A stretch of DNA of 64,000 nt from Conchocele bisecta. Taxonomy: Eukaryota; Mollusca; Bivalvia; Lucinida; Thyasiridae. Position numbers and translations under genes: made by a program. The notes under the pieces were generated by a model, which had not been told where the DNA came from, made no database searches, and saw nothing but the letters and a program-made list of their open reading frames with translations. Below, in pieces: positions 21,472-31,354 of the stretch. The DNA is taken from positions 57,277,968-57,341,967 of the forward strand of contig CM055273.1 in assembly GCA_029237695.1 (NCBI GenBank). Direction: 5' to 3'. Within the stretch, counting starts at the first letter, position 1. Each line of letters opens with the position of its first letter.

Positions 21472-21606
21472 AAAAAAAGAATTCTACTCCCCTGTGGAGC
21501 TCCATAATATCTAACTACTGTATACGTCAGATATCTTGTGTTAGCATACAATTTTGGTACGCCTTGATTGCAGAATGACACAAGTTGTCTTACCACTATT
21601 ACAGGA

Positions 21607-21939
21607 CTCCAGATAAGGAATTAGTAATTGATTATTGTCACTCCATCATTTCTGAAGCAATTGGGTATTTCAACATTTGAATTGCGTAAAATAAAATCAT
21701 GTCTTGGTATTTCATTAGAATTGTCTCCTTGGAGACAATTCTAATGAAATACCAAAATGTGTTTGATGGAAAAATAAGAGAAAAATATGCTATATTTGTG
21801 GTCTGTTTATTGTTTTCTATAGCATAATAAAGATACCACAAATTTTTAATTGCTTTTTGATACTCACTACTTCTGATTTCAATTGGGTTTTTTGGCAATT
21901 TTAATTGGGTATTTAAGCAAATACGCGCCTTATCTGGAG
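21607..21939. mobile_element. MITE family R
   Basis: Short terminal repeats 'ctccagataagg' and 'ccttatctggag' enclose a hairpin at about 21700-21754 ('tcattagaattgtctcc' and its complement). The same hairpin recurs at 29757-29812. Confidence 0.65.
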
Positions 21940-22299
21940 CACTGACTATTATGGCACCAGTGTCATTAGCTATACATATTATGAGCACGTACTAGGCACT
22001 GACTCAAGTAAGTATATTTGTCGAGGCTGAACTGTGCTCAGTACACGCCGAACAAAATACGTGATTTCCAGTTCAAAGTCACAGAATGTGCTCGGAGGGT
22101 TTTGTAAGCACGGCCCCATGTCAGCGTCATCACAATCCAATTGTGGGCGAAGGTCATTTTTGCTTCGATAAGTGAGCTACAAATATCATTATAAATGTTA
22201 TTGAGATCCTTTACCCGACTAGATTTTATGAGCATGCCACCGGGGTCCTAAAATACATTCTTAGTATTATTATTAGAACACGGAGTAGCTAGTTCTCGA

Positions 22300-22360
22300 G
22301 TACATGGCATCTTGGTGCCAATAATACATTATGTATTCTTGGAACCCAGATGCCATGTAT
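22300..22360. repeat. Imperfect hairpin, arms about 28 bp
   Basis: 'tacatggcatcttggtgcca' against 'tggaacccagatgccatgta'. It directly abuts the family I element, with TA at the junction. Confidence 0.6.
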
Positions 22361-22714
22361 AGTCGAACCTCCCCGAACGGCCACCTCTCTACAGCAACAC
22401 CCTTTCTGTAACAGCCACTATTTTATATCTTTATATGTGACCATTAGACTGCTGAGCACGAAAATTGTCGTCGGATGTTGCTTTTCCATTCTTTCTCAAT
22501 AAAAACTTGTTTTGACAGCACTTTAGAATCATTTCCATTGGAAATGATTCTAAAATGCTGTCGAAGCATGTATTTGATGGGAATTATCGAAGAAAATAAA
22601 TAAACAGCAGACGACACAATTTAATTCAGCATGAACCTCCCTACAACAGCCACCTCTCTACAACAGCCATTTTTGCGTCTTCCCATGGGTGGCTGTTGTA
22701 GAGAGGTTGCACTG
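22361..22714 (+). mobile_element. Family I, pogo/Tigger-like MITE with embedded J-like core
   Basis: Ends 'agtcgaacctccccgaacgg' and 'tgttgtagagaggttgcact' with TA outside. The middle holds a J-type palindrome, 'gaatcatttccattggaaat' (about 22527), bounded by 'gtcgtcggatg' and 'cagcagacgacac'. The second copy is inverted at 49028-49400. Confidence 0.75.
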
Positions 22715-22720
22715 TACTAA

Positions 22721-23033
22721 GGTACTAACTACATTGGGTAAATACCCGTCTATAGGAGCCTAACTAAACTGAGCAAAACCTCAGCTGAAGGCAAACTAAC
22801 ATGGCGAGAATGCTATTTCCTGCTTGAAGTTGTGACATCATACTGGTACACGTCGCAAGATGTTTCTGTGAGTTAATTGTAAACGTCAATCAGGGATTCC
22901 CAGACCGCCGGGGATTAATCGAAAGCATGTGCTGCATGGATACATTTTTGTGAAACAAAAGTAGAGGCAATCATCAGTAAGCAGAACATGTCCGCGTGAA
23001 ACTGTATAACAACAGATGCAGCATATGTCGTGT
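22721..23033. other. Stretch without a recognised gene or repeat
   Basis: Nothing recognised. Confidence 0.45.
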
Positions 23034-23175
23034 GGAACCCCCTACTGTTCACCAACCCCTAGTGTTACACTAGGGGTGGGTGAACAGTAGGGAGTTCTGT
23101 TAGTTACACAAGGTGTGGGTGAACAGTATGTGGCTCTACTGGTTATGAGGAACAGTAGGGAGGGTGAGCTTTGTA
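23034..23175. mobile_element. MITE family L, short or partial copy
   Basis: 'ggaaccccctactgttcacc' faces 'gggtgaacagtagggagttc' with only about 20 bp between. A further degenerate unit follows to about 23175. Confidence 0.6.
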
Positions 23176-23502
23176 GAATTACACTGCACACAGGACCAAA
23201 TGCAGCCGCTGGGTCCGTTTAACTTGAATAATACGAACATCACCGCAATGCATTTGCACAACAATACATTTATTATTGAAAGCAAAGCCGTATAACTAAA
23301 CTGCATTTCCAGAGAGTGACTGTATATTCTTAAGGCCATGAAAATGCAACAACAAAGTTAGTAATTGTTATAGATTGGAATCAGTTATTTTCGTGTCTAC
23401 AAACTCAATAAGCAAACTGCCGCCGGACTAAAGCGCATGCATTGTACTAGGGAGGTTATCGCTTTCTTAAAGGTACCCGCTCACCATTATGCTTCGGTAA
23501 AA
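23176..23502. other. Stretch without a recognised gene or repeat
   Basis: Nothing recognised. Confidence 0.4.
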
Positions 23503-23546
23503 GTTGCTATGACTGGAGAAATGGGGATTATGGGTCTTGCGACTTT
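23503..23546 (+). mobile_element. MITE family B left-end fragment
   Basis: 'gttgctatgactggagaaat' and 'gggtcttgcgac' only. A family A element begins about 20 bp further on. Confidence 0.55.
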
Positions 23547-23568
23547 TGGCCCTTAACCCTTTCAACCC

Positions 23569-23798
23569 TAAGGAACTGGAATGGACTGTGATATGCTAAT
23601 GTTCCGACCAATCTAATGGTCACACACTGATTTTCAGATTCGTCCATTTATGAAAAGGGGGTGTTTTTGTTCTAAGAAATATGAAAATTACTTGCAAAAT
23701 GTACAGATCCTGATGAGACGGCTCGTTACGAGCCGGCTCATCTGGATCTGCACTTTTGGCATAAACCGCTATAGCGGGCTTTCGGGTTCAAAGGGTTA
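23569..23798 (+). mobile_element. MITE family A, full copy
   Basis: Starts 'ttaaccctttcaaccctaag' and ends 'cgggttcaaagggttaa'. The core palindrome is at about 23717-23742. Structure as in 14004-14246. Confidence 0.85.
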
Positions 23799-23800
23799 AA

Positions 23801-23930
23801 CACATTAAATCTAAAAAATAATTAATGGTAAATACTTTTTTATCATTAACAAAAACGTCAATCTCCTCATTTCTTTTTTATTTGATGAAATGCCATCAAA
23901 TATTGATTGTATTGTGAATCATTATTTAGA
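23801..23930 (+). mobile_element. Element T arm, diverged
   Basis: 'cacattaaatctaaaaaata' and 'atgccatcaaatattgattg' match the left arm of the large inverted repeat at 61270-61774. No paired arm is present here. Confidence 0.6.
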
Positions 23931-24290
23931 GCTACCAATACTTATTTGAGTGTATGTAGCTTCAGCGTTCCATGAACACCAACATATACATACACTCAAA
24001 TAATTAATGCTAGCAATACTTATTTTGAGTTTATGTAGATTTGGCGTTCCATACGAAATCGCTTCATGCACGTATTGGCCATCATACACGTTGCCATTCT
24101 ATAGCCCGCTAGTGAGGCCTCTAATGAAACGCCAAATCTACATAAACTCAACTCATCAGAGCTAGCATTAAATATTGAGAGCTAACATTACATATTTAGA
24201 GCGAGCTCAAAATGATTTAGAGAGTTATTCAAATGATTTGGAGCGTGCTCTAAATATTTAATGTTAGCTCGTTAAGTATTTGAGTTTATG
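23931..24290. mobile_element. MITE family O
   Basis: 'gagtttatgtagatttggcg' and 'cgccaaatctacataaactc' form arms around about 70 bp. The flanks are rich in repeated 'gagctagcatta.atattta' motifs. The same components recur at 33826-34227. Confidence 0.6.
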
Positions 24291-24316
24291 AGTATAGAAA
24301 TTGCGTTAACGTTTTT

Positions 24317-24563
24317 AACTCTTTCACCCCTAAGTAACTGGAATGGGCTGCGATATGTTAATTTTGCAACCAATCCAATCATCGAAAAATGATTTTCAGA
24401 CTATTCCATTTATAAAAAGGGGGTATTTGTTGTTCTCAAAAATAAGAAAAAATACTTTTAAACAGTGCAGATCCTGATGAGACGGCTCGTTACGAGCCGG
24501 CTCATCTGGGTCTTCACTGTTTGCATAAACCGATATAGCGGGCTTTCGGGTTCCAATGGTTAA
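24317..24563 (+). mobile_element. MITE family A, full copy
   Basis: 'taactctttcacccctaagt' to 'ctttcgggttccaatggtta'. The right terminal repeat has drifted. The minus-strand frame reads NSEDPDEPARNEPSHQDL, a repeat translation. Confidence 0.8.
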
Positions 24564-25453
24564 GGGATGCATCATCCATCGATATAATTCAGTTGATTTC
24601 TTCTTTCTTTTTAGCATGCCGGAAAAATTATGACAATCCAATATAAATAGCAAATACAATATTGTTTTGACGATTCAGCTATAAGCGTGAGAGGCTGTCT
24701 TTAAGATCGAATCAACTGGATTAGCATGGCTGTCTCAGTAGCCATTTGTCTGTCACGCAACGACGCCTTTATTAACGATGATTTAATTTCGCGAATTCAT
24801 TATTGACAGAATTTCGCGTTTTTGGCCGGTACGAGATGAGCGCGAACATCGTGCACAGTCTGTATATATAATCACAGTCTGTATGTTTCGTTCTTTTACG
24901 GATTTCATGTTCCGGACAGCCAGGTTTTCCAGCCGTCACTGCATGAATAATTTCCCCTTGTTTTGCTTACCACAGTTATTTCCATTTGCGGTCACGTGGG
25001 TATATGACGTATGCGTAGAACAGCCGAAATGTAGGCATAATGCGATTAGTAAGCTTAATAGTGCAACAGACTCCTTATAACTCGAGTTTATTAGAGCGCC
25101 GGTATAACATGCATACCCTAGCTTTACTGTAGTAATATAAGAATGACCTAGTTACAAAATACTTACTGAAATGCGACAGTGTGTGACAAAATGGGCATTA
25201 TTATGCGATTTTCAACAGCTATAGGATACCAGTCTGTCAAAAGTTTATAAAATTTTCAGAGCAAATGCGACTTTTATGTTTGTTATCTACTTAGATAGAC
25301 ACTCACATGGAGTGTCTCATATGTGGTACACTAATATCACGTTACCATGTACATGTACAAATCATTATGTTTCAAACATTGTATTTCCTGTAGCCATGCA
25401 TTGTCAAATTATATCCCCAGATTTTCACAGTCTATGACGGTGTGCAGTATATC
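24564..25453. other. Repeat-poor stretch upstream of the neuropeptide gene
   Basis: Nearly free of the families that fill the window; only a faint family G end at about 25297-25326. It carries a TATA motif (24864), a CACGTG (about 24992), a TGACGT (about 25005) and a GTAAGC at about 25048 that could be a splice donor. I infer a possible promoter and 5' untranslated exon of the gene at 26192. No coding frame here is convincing. Confidence 0.35.
24864..24872 (+). promoter_or_regulatory. Candidate TATA box of the buccalin gene
   Basis: TATATATAA lies between two copies of 'cacagtctgtat', about 1.3 kb upstream of the coding exon, in the only repeat-poor DNA nearby. Transcription would start near 24895. 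The assignment is positional inference. Confidence 0.3.
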
Positions 25454-25661
25454 AGGGATTCCGCTGGCGATCGCCACTTTCGCAATTGGCGATAAAAATA
25501 AACAATTGGCGATACAAAATTACAATTGGCGATAAAAAATTACAATTTTCGAAAAGAAATCGAAAAAATGTTTTTTTGAAAATTGTAATTTTTTATCGCC
25601 AATTGTTTTATTTTTTTGGAAGTGGTGATTTTTTTATTTTCCCCAGCTGAATCCCTGGTAT
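25454..25661. mobile_element. Foldback MITE family E
   Basis: Ends CAGGGATTCCGCTGGCGA and 'cagctgaatccctg'. The arms contain repeated 'caattggcgata' and 'ttttatcgccaattg', and the centre is A/T-rich. It lies in the presumed first intron of the neuropeptide gene. Confidence 0.75.
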
Positions 25662-25850
25662 ATCACAACATAATTCCTTGGAAAGTGTAGGATCGAATGT
25701 GTTTAGATAGGCAAAGTGGCAAGGATAACTCTTTATTTTACATGCACAACCCAACCACATTTGTGTAATTCTAATGCCACATTAATCATTATATGGTTAT
25801 ACAATAAAATACATATTTTAACTGATGAGATATCAATATTGATTCTTCTG

Positions 25851-26118
25851 GGACCCGTTTCACTAAACTTCGTACGACTAAAATGTTCGTAATTGCAAAT
25901 TTAGGATCGTCTGTAAATTTCAATTGATGGATTTACATGTATTGAGCATAGGCTGCATGTGCAGCCTATGCTATAGGCTGCATGTGCAGCCTATGCTCAA
26001 TAAATGTAAATCCAATAATTATCTACAATAAAACAGTGTTAATGTGAAATTTACAGACTATCATAATTTTGCACCTACGAACATTTTATTCGTACGAAGT
26101 TTAGTACATATCCCGTCA
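25851..26118 (+). mobile_element. MITE family C, with duplicated centre
   Basis: Left end 'gggacccgtttcactaaact'. The right end is damaged ('agtttagtacatatcccgtc'). The central palindrome is extended by an extra unit of 'ctataggctgcatgtgcagc'. It lies only about 60 bp before the splice acceptor at 26176. Confidence 0.75.
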
Positions 26119-26155
26119 TATACACCAGCTGAAAGAGTTCATATTTGTACAAAAG

Positions 26156-26176
26156 TTGCTTTATTTATCATTTCAG
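26156..26176 (+). other. Predicted 3' splice site before the coding exon
   Basis: 'tttatttatcatttcag' followed by GT, a pyrimidine-rich acceptor ending at 26176. It lies 15 bases before the chosen start codon, implying a spliced 5' leader. It also means that an upstream ATG at 26156 would be intronic. Confidence 0.6.
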
Positions 26177-26191
26177 GTTGACCGTCTAGCA

Positions 26192-27100
26192 ATGGGCAAT
26201 GCCATCGAACCGACAGCTGTCATGCGGATATACTCGTTCTTGTTCCTGATTCTTGCCAATGTAGTTGCCACGGAAACAGACACGTCCGAAATCGTGAACC
26301 CAAATTCTTTACTCCACACGTCAGACTTAACGAACGATGGAGACATAGATAAATTCAGATACTTTAAGGAAATTGAAAATCGTCTTGGTGACTCTGACGA
26401 CGTCGGTGCCCTCTATGACCTTGCGCTTGCGCAAAGTGATGCGGAAGCAGTTGAAATCGGAAGTGACAAAATAGATAAACGCGGGCAGATCGACCACTAT
26501 GGATTTCGCGGAATGTTAGGGAAACGCCGTGTAGACCGATATTCGTTTTTCGGGAACTTAGGGAAACGGGATGATGGTGAAGAACAGCTACACATGAGCG
26601 GACTGGATGATCTCGGATATCCTGAACTGTTGGATGACGGAGCGGACGATCTGACTGCTGCTGACAAACGCGGCAGAATGGATAGCTATGCATTCCTTGG
26701 GAAACTCGGCAAGCGGTATAGAACCCCGATGGGATTCCGCGGAACACTAGGAAAGCGGATGCCGTTGGGATTTCGCGGACAACTCGGGAAGCGATACACA
26801 ACGCCAATGTCATTTCATGGACAGTTGGGGAAACGGATGCATGCACCGTATGGTTTTATTGGTCAACTCGGCAAGCGCATGCGCGCTCCTATGGGATTTA
26901 TCGGCCAATTGGGACGACGGAAGCGATCGTCCATCCAGAAACTACTTCCAGTTAGATTAATGCGCGGGATCGACAGATATTCCTTCGCGGCACGACTAGG
27001 AAAACGGGCGCCTAACTATAGATACTTTTCACAACTGGGAAAACGAGACGGCGAAGGAGGTAATTATGAAAGTGTTTTGGTACTCCGTAATCGTGTGTGA
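26192..27100 (+). CDS. Buccalin / allatostatin-A-type neuropeptide precursor
   Basis: A 302-residue secreted prohormone whose amidated peptides act as neuromodulators. Residues 11-26 are a hydrophobic signal segment (MRIYSFLFLILANVVA), followed by an acidic propeptide. Dibasic KR sites with preceding amidation Gly release GQIDHYGFRGML, VDRYSFFGNL, GRMDSYAFLGKL, YRTPMGFRGTL, MPLGFRGQL, YTTPMSFHGQL, MHAPYGFIGQL, MRAPMGFIGQL (before GRRKR), GIDRYSFAARL and APNYRYFSQL, all predicted C-terminal amides. The F-x-G-x-L-amide pattern, and GRMDSYAF close to buccalin GMDSLAFSGGL, place it in the buccalin/allatostatin-A family. An acidic spacer (about residues 126-158) separates peptides 2 and 3. ATG at 26192 has G at -3 and G at +4; the ATG at 26222 would also give a signal peptide. 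All peptides lie in one exon without breaks. MITEs lie close on both sides. Confidence 0.9.
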   Translation: MGNAIEPTAVMRIYSFLFLILANVVATETDTSEIVNPNSLLHTSDLTNDGDIDKFRYFKEIENRLGDSDDVGALYDLALAQSDAEAVEIGSDKIDKRGQIDHYGFRGMLGKRRVDRYSFFGNLGKRDDGEEQLHMSGLDDLGYPELLDDGADDLTAADKRGRMDSYAFLGKLGKRYRTPMGFRGTLGKRMPLGFRGQLGKRYTTPMSFHGQLGKRMHAPYGFIGQLGKRMRAPMGFIGQLGRRKRSSIQKLLPVRLMRGIDRYSFAARLGKRAPNYRYFSQLGKRDGEGGNYESVLVLRNRV

Positions 27101-27181
27101 CCCAACATGACACACGCGTATTTGTTATTTGACCAATGTAGTTCCTGATAAGCATGTACAATCCTGATTCGAGACAATCTG

Positions 27182-27399
27182 CAGTGAAACCTCTCTAAAC
27201 CGGACACCCTGAGACCTCCCCAGGGTGTCCGGCGTAGAGAGGTTTCACTGTAAATCAGACATTTGATCATGCTGGGCCATAGTTGTGTGCTATGCTATAA
27301 CGAACAGACATTATCACCTGGTATAACCGACAGAGAAACTCATCAGAAATAATATCACAGGTGTTTTCTTAGTGTCCGGTTTAGAGAGGTTCCACTGTA
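27182..27399 (+). mobile_element. Family H MITE just downstream of the gene
   Basis: Hairpin 'cagtgaaacctctctaaacc' to 'gtagagaggtttcactg' at the left, inverted end 'ggtttagagaggttccactg' at the right. It starts about 80 bp after the stop codon, so it may be transcribed in the 3' untranslated region. Confidence 0.8.
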
Positions 27400-27409
27400 C
27401 GCAGATGTG

Positions 27410-27545
27410 CGAGATCTCATGAAAACTATTGACAACATTTAGTATATTTTCTGTATGTGACGTCGAAAGTTAACAAAATGTTCGGAGCAAATGCGAAATG
27501 GGAATTCCACATTTGCTACCAAAATTTCGTCAACTTCAGACGTCA
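27410..27545. mobile_element. Diverged family G relative
   Basis: Palindrome centred near 27500 with arms 'attttctgtatgtgacgtcg' and 'gacgtcatttacagaaaat', resembling G in layout but with only loose sequence identity. The same variant style occurs at 39343-39582. Confidence 0.5.
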
Positions 27546-27756
27546 TTTACAGAAAATATCAATTTCGATAGAAAAGTCATGAATTCAACAATTCAACAGC
27601 GATCAGTGTGGACATTGATCAGACTATTGCATGTGCACGCTGTCCAGCGACTACGATGGTTACACATGCAATACGCCCCGAGTAGCTATCGGAAACAAGA
27701 ATTACCACTCTCAGAAGGTGGTCTATAAATTATAAAAAAAATGCTTCAGTTTCTGT

Positions 27757-27762
27757 AATAAA
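27757..27762 (+). terminator. Candidate polyadenylation signal
   Basis: AATAAA, about 660 bases after the neuropeptide stop codon and before the next MITE cluster. It is the first such hexamer that I see downstream. Assignment is by position only. Confidence 0.25.
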
Positions 27763-27784
27763 TTCTACTTCATTCTCAAAACAG

Positions 27785-28091
27785 AGCACGACTATTTGCG
27801 ACCAGTGTAGATCCAGATCAGCCTGTGCATCCGCACAGTCTGATCAGGATCTGCACTGTTCGCCATTCCATCAATGAAACACCCGCCATCCTTCTAACCA
27901 TCAATATACATCGTTATCAGGATACGGAAGTGAACTATTTGATCAGGAGCTAAGCTGGTCGCCAATCTGCAACATTGTTGGAATGGCGAACAGTGTAGAT
28001 CCGGATCAGACTGTGCGGATGCACAGGCTGATCTGGATCTACACTGGTCGCAAAAACCCATCAGTCCCATTTCTCCAGTCATCGTCACATA
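27785..28091. mobile_element. Two overlapping family B parts
   Basis: A first core, 'agatcagcctgtgcatccgc' (27811-27855), and a second, 'gatcagactgtgcggatgca' (28003-28045), with right end 'tctccagtcatcgtcacata'. They look like a partial copy joined to, or inserted next to, another. Confidence 0.7.
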
Positions 28092-28263
28092 TCTGACACG
28101 CCATGTGATTTTGTACCTTCGGACATCTGTGTAATTTCATGAAATACGTTTACACATGTTACAATCATTTCCGTAAATATTGTCAAAAGTTGACAGAATT
28201 GTCAGAGTGTATGCGGAATTATATTCCGCATGTACTCTGTCAATTTTCACAACTTACACAGAT
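28092..28263. mobile_element. MITE family G, right arm lost
   Basis: 'ctgacacgccatgtgatttt' through the central palindrome (about 28205-28240). The right arm stops after 'ttttcacaactta'. It directly abuts family B. Confidence 0.7.
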
Positions 28264-28403
28264 AGAAAGTTCTAATTAGGAGATACTAACTCCTAATTAG
28301 GAGATGGGATATACAACATATTTTAGCATTGGCACCAGGACGCTTCCATACAACTGCCATGATATGTGTCAAATGACTGACCAAATCTTCATCAATTTAA
28401 CCG

Positions 28404-28651
28404 TTGACCCTTTGACCCCTAAGTAACTGAAATCGATTTTGATATGTCAATTTTGCAACCAATCCAACCGTCACAAAATTGTTTTCAGACTAGTCCATTA
28501 TGAAAACGGGTGTATTGTTTTGTTCTCAAACATATGAAAACTACTTTCAAAAAGTGCAGACCCTGATGAGACGGCTCGTCACGAGCCGCCTCATCTGGAT
28601 CTACACTCTTTGCCAATACCACTATACAGGCCTGTGGTATTGAAAGTGTTA
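28404..28651 (+). mobile_element. MITE family A, full copy
   Basis: 'gttgaccctttgacccctaa' to 'ctgtggtattgaaagtgtta'. The right end is of the 'caggcctgtggtattgaaag' subtype, as at 128-262 and 62834-63077, not the 'cgctatagcgggctttcggg' subtype. Confidence 0.8.
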
Positions 28652-29152
28652 AAACACGTTCTCTCCTCATTAATACCGTAGCTTAGGATGATCACATTAT
28701 GTTTTCAACAATTCTCAGAAAAGTGCGTGTCCTTGAGCGATTCAATAGCCCGCGCGCGACTATTAAAAACTATTTTGAAAGAATATGCTGCTAGTTCAAC
28801 TAAATTGAGATGCCCTGCAGTTGACAGTCGGCATGCTACGGCAAATTGCACACGATGCCAATCGTTTCTGGAGTAAATGAATGAACATGGAGTTTCATAA
28901 ATCCAATTCGATCACCGCCTTGTATGTTGTACATATATGCTAATCCAGGTTTCGTCGACAGTTCCTACTCCATTTAACAAGTCATTCGCTTCACCATCTT
29001 AGGATAAACAAATAGGGAGTTCGACACGCGTTATCTTCTATCTGTCATTTAAAATTCTTGAAATTCATCTTCCACACATCATTGCCAAGTGACGATCGTC
29101 GTTATCGTGAATAATATGCCCACGCTATCATAGTGAAAATACACTATGTCCA
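28652..29152. other. Stretch without a recognised gene or repeat
   Basis: A 62-codon plus-strand frame (28688-28876) has no recognisable features. Nothing else is seen. Confidence 0.45.
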
Positions 29153-29282
29153 CAATCCAACCGTCACAAAATGATTTTCAGACTAGTTCATTTATGAAAA
29201 ACGGCTCGTTACGAGCCGTCTCATCTGAATCTGCACTGTTTGCATAAACCGCTATAGCGGTCTTTCGGGTTCAAAATGATAA
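29153..29282 (+). mobile_element. MITE family A, internally deleted
   Basis: 'ccaaccgtcacaaaatgatt' is joined directly to 'aacggctcgttacgagccgt'. About 65 bp of the usual interior and the left end are missing. Confidence 0.7.
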
Positions 29283-29457
29283 CCCGTCAGGTTCGAAACG
29301 ATGGATATCCGGCGACACTATATTCGGTTTTACCACTTATTGTATGTCATTGTATATGTTTCATTGATGAATTTACATAAGCATTTTGAAGCAATATATA
29401 ATTTTCCTCCTGGATTCTCATTTTCCAGATGACATAACTCACTGACTGTTCCACATC

Positions 29458-29674
29458 TGGGGCCCACTTCACTAAACTTCGTACGACTAAGACGTTCGTA
29501 CGTGCAAAACTAAAATTGACAGTAACAATGCTATTACTAGCCGATTTTTTGGATTTATTTGGTGGAATAGTAGGTTCCAAAAGGAATAGCATTGATAAAT
29601 CACATTAATGTGTGAAGCAAATGTATAGAATACGTCGTACATTTTGATTGTACGACGTTTAATGAAACGTATCC
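29458..29674 (+). mobile_element. MITE family C variant
   Basis: Ends 'ggggcccacttcactaaact' and 'aatgaaacgtatccc' with CTG on both sides (CTGGGGCC and TCCCTGG), a candidate 3-bp target duplication. The interior differs from typical C: it has 'ggtggaatagtaggttccaa' in place of the TAGGCTGCA palindrome. Confidence 0.65.
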
Positions 29675-29739
29675 CTGGACCCTTGTCATCATAGTTGCCT
29701 GTTCTATTAATGAGTACACGCCTTACCATAAGCAAAAGA

Positions 29740-29980
29740 TACCATGAAAACACATTTTGGTATTTCATTAGAATTGTCTCCTTGGAGACAATTCTAATGA
29801 AATACCAAGATGTGTTACACGGATAGACGCTTCCACACACGTGTTACACATTGCGTAGGCGTAACAAAACATTGCATTTAGCATTCTCATAAAGTAATTG
29901 AAACACGTTCGTTTGCGTTCTAAGGTCGAAACAAAAAACGCAAGTATGACTGTACAGTACATACCAGTGCTCCAGATAAG
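29740..29980. mobile_element. MITE family R, partial copy
   Basis: Hairpin 'tcattagaattgtctcc' and complement at 29757-29812, and a right end 'gctccagataag'. It matches 21607-21939 in inverted orientation around the hairpin. The left end is unclear. Confidence 0.5.
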
Positions 29981-30454
29981 TTTTGTATCTGAAGAATATT
30001 ATACCCCTATCTTTCAAATTCAATGCGCATTTTATTTTTACAAAAGTAGTATTGATGTTCTTCCTTATTAAATAGGGAACAAATAATGAAATATAAAACA
30101 AATTAAAAAAACAATCACGTATTTGTGCAGCTCAACTAAGTAAATTTTCAACTTTATTACAGTATTTTCACGTTTGGAAAAGGTTAGTAAATAATACCTG
30201 AGACCATACCAGGCTGTCTGTTAACGCCATGTTTGAATTGGGCTGATACCTGAATAAACTGGTATGGGCGTTAATAGGAAGAGCTCGAAAATAGGACAAC
30301 CCCCTAGCTAGCTACGGACGGTACGGGAGTAGATTGCAAGAGTTACCTTCGCCTCTAGACACCCCCCCCCCCCCCCCCCCCCCCCCCGTTCCCCAAATGC
30401 TGGATCCGCCCCTGCAAATTGATTGAGCAAAGAAACATTGCAGACATTGCGGTG
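29981..30454. other. Unrecognised, with a poly-C tract
   Basis: Positions 30361-30387 are a pure C run of about 27 bp. No gene is seen. Confidence 0.6.
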
Positions 30455-30612
30455 ATTGCAGATGCCGACCAGCTGGCACATATTCCTTGTACAGCTGATG
30501 AACGAATCCTTTATCTGACTATGTGGATTGCAAACTTGAATTGTGGCCAGCGTAAACCCTGGCCAGACTGCGCGTCTGAACGGTCTGATCTATGTCTACG
30601 CTGATCACAAAC
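30455..30612. mobile_element. Degraded family B fragment
   Basis: 'gccagactgcgcgtctgaac' and 'ctatgtctacgctgatcaca' match the B core poorly. No ends are preserved. Confidence 0.4.
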
Positions 30613-31021
30613 ATTGTAAGGCTCTTCCCTCATCGTGTGCAACAAACAATGGTGAATCCCCCCCAAAACATCGAAAATAGTATTCATGCGATGAAACAAT
30701 ACGATGTCGAACTATTTTTCAGATACGCAGTACCCATTGCAGGAGGCATAACTTATCCAATCACATACCAGCGCTGGAGGCATAGAGGATATCACGACGC
30801 CGACAGCTCGCCGGACCAAATGTGTACCTGCCTTAATGTTCAAAAGGATCTATATCCAAAAGGCGGATGGATGGATATATTCAACATAATTTCGTCTCAG
30901 TTGTTTTCGTAAAAGTTTGAGTGTTTTATAAAGATGCAATCTGAAGTGTTGACATACATTTTACAATTTAACTAGAAACGTTTAACACGGTCCATTATAG
31001 CTCGATATCAGTATGTGTAAT
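30613..31021. other. Stretch without a recognised gene
   Basis: A 106-codon frame (30592-30912) starts inside a B scrap and shows no domain that I can identify. It could be chance or a decayed exon. I do not call a gene. Confidence 0.35.
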
Positions 31022-31330
31022 CTGTAGCCTATTTCACCAACATTGCAAAGTATACTTTTATAGCAAAGTATACTTTTAGGTAGTAATCATTTATTTTTCC
31101 CAAAATGCATTATTTCATATAGAAGTAACGACTGCATATATTTGATGATTAAAAGTATGCAGAATTATTATACTGAATGTATTACATTATCACAGCCAAA
31201 ATGGCTGTGATAATGTAATAAATTCAGTATAATAAAAGTTAATAAATTTATCCTTAAATTGAACATTTCTCCCTCAAAGTATACTTTGCTACAAAAATAT
31301 ACTTTGCAATGTTGGTGAAATAGGCTACTG
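31022..31330. mobile_element. MITE family F, full copy
   Basis: 'gtagcctatttcaccaacat' to 'tgttggtgaaataggctac'. The central palindrome 'cacagccaaaatggctgtg' is at about 31191-31209, and the paired 'caaagtatactt' motifs sit near both ends. Confidence 0.85.
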
Positions 31331-31354
31331 ATCACTGTTTGCCATTCGGACACG

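Noticed and set aside
21638..21988. 116-codon minus-strand frame
   Set aside because: Runs through the family R hairpin and its flanks; no domain.
26364..26846. 160-codon minus-strand frame opposite the neuropeptide gene
   Set aside because: Shadow frame of a repetitive real coding sequence on the plus strand.
30592..30912. 106-codon frame as a possible gene
   Set aside because: Starts inside a degraded MITE, lacks splice or promoter support and resembles nothing that I can name.
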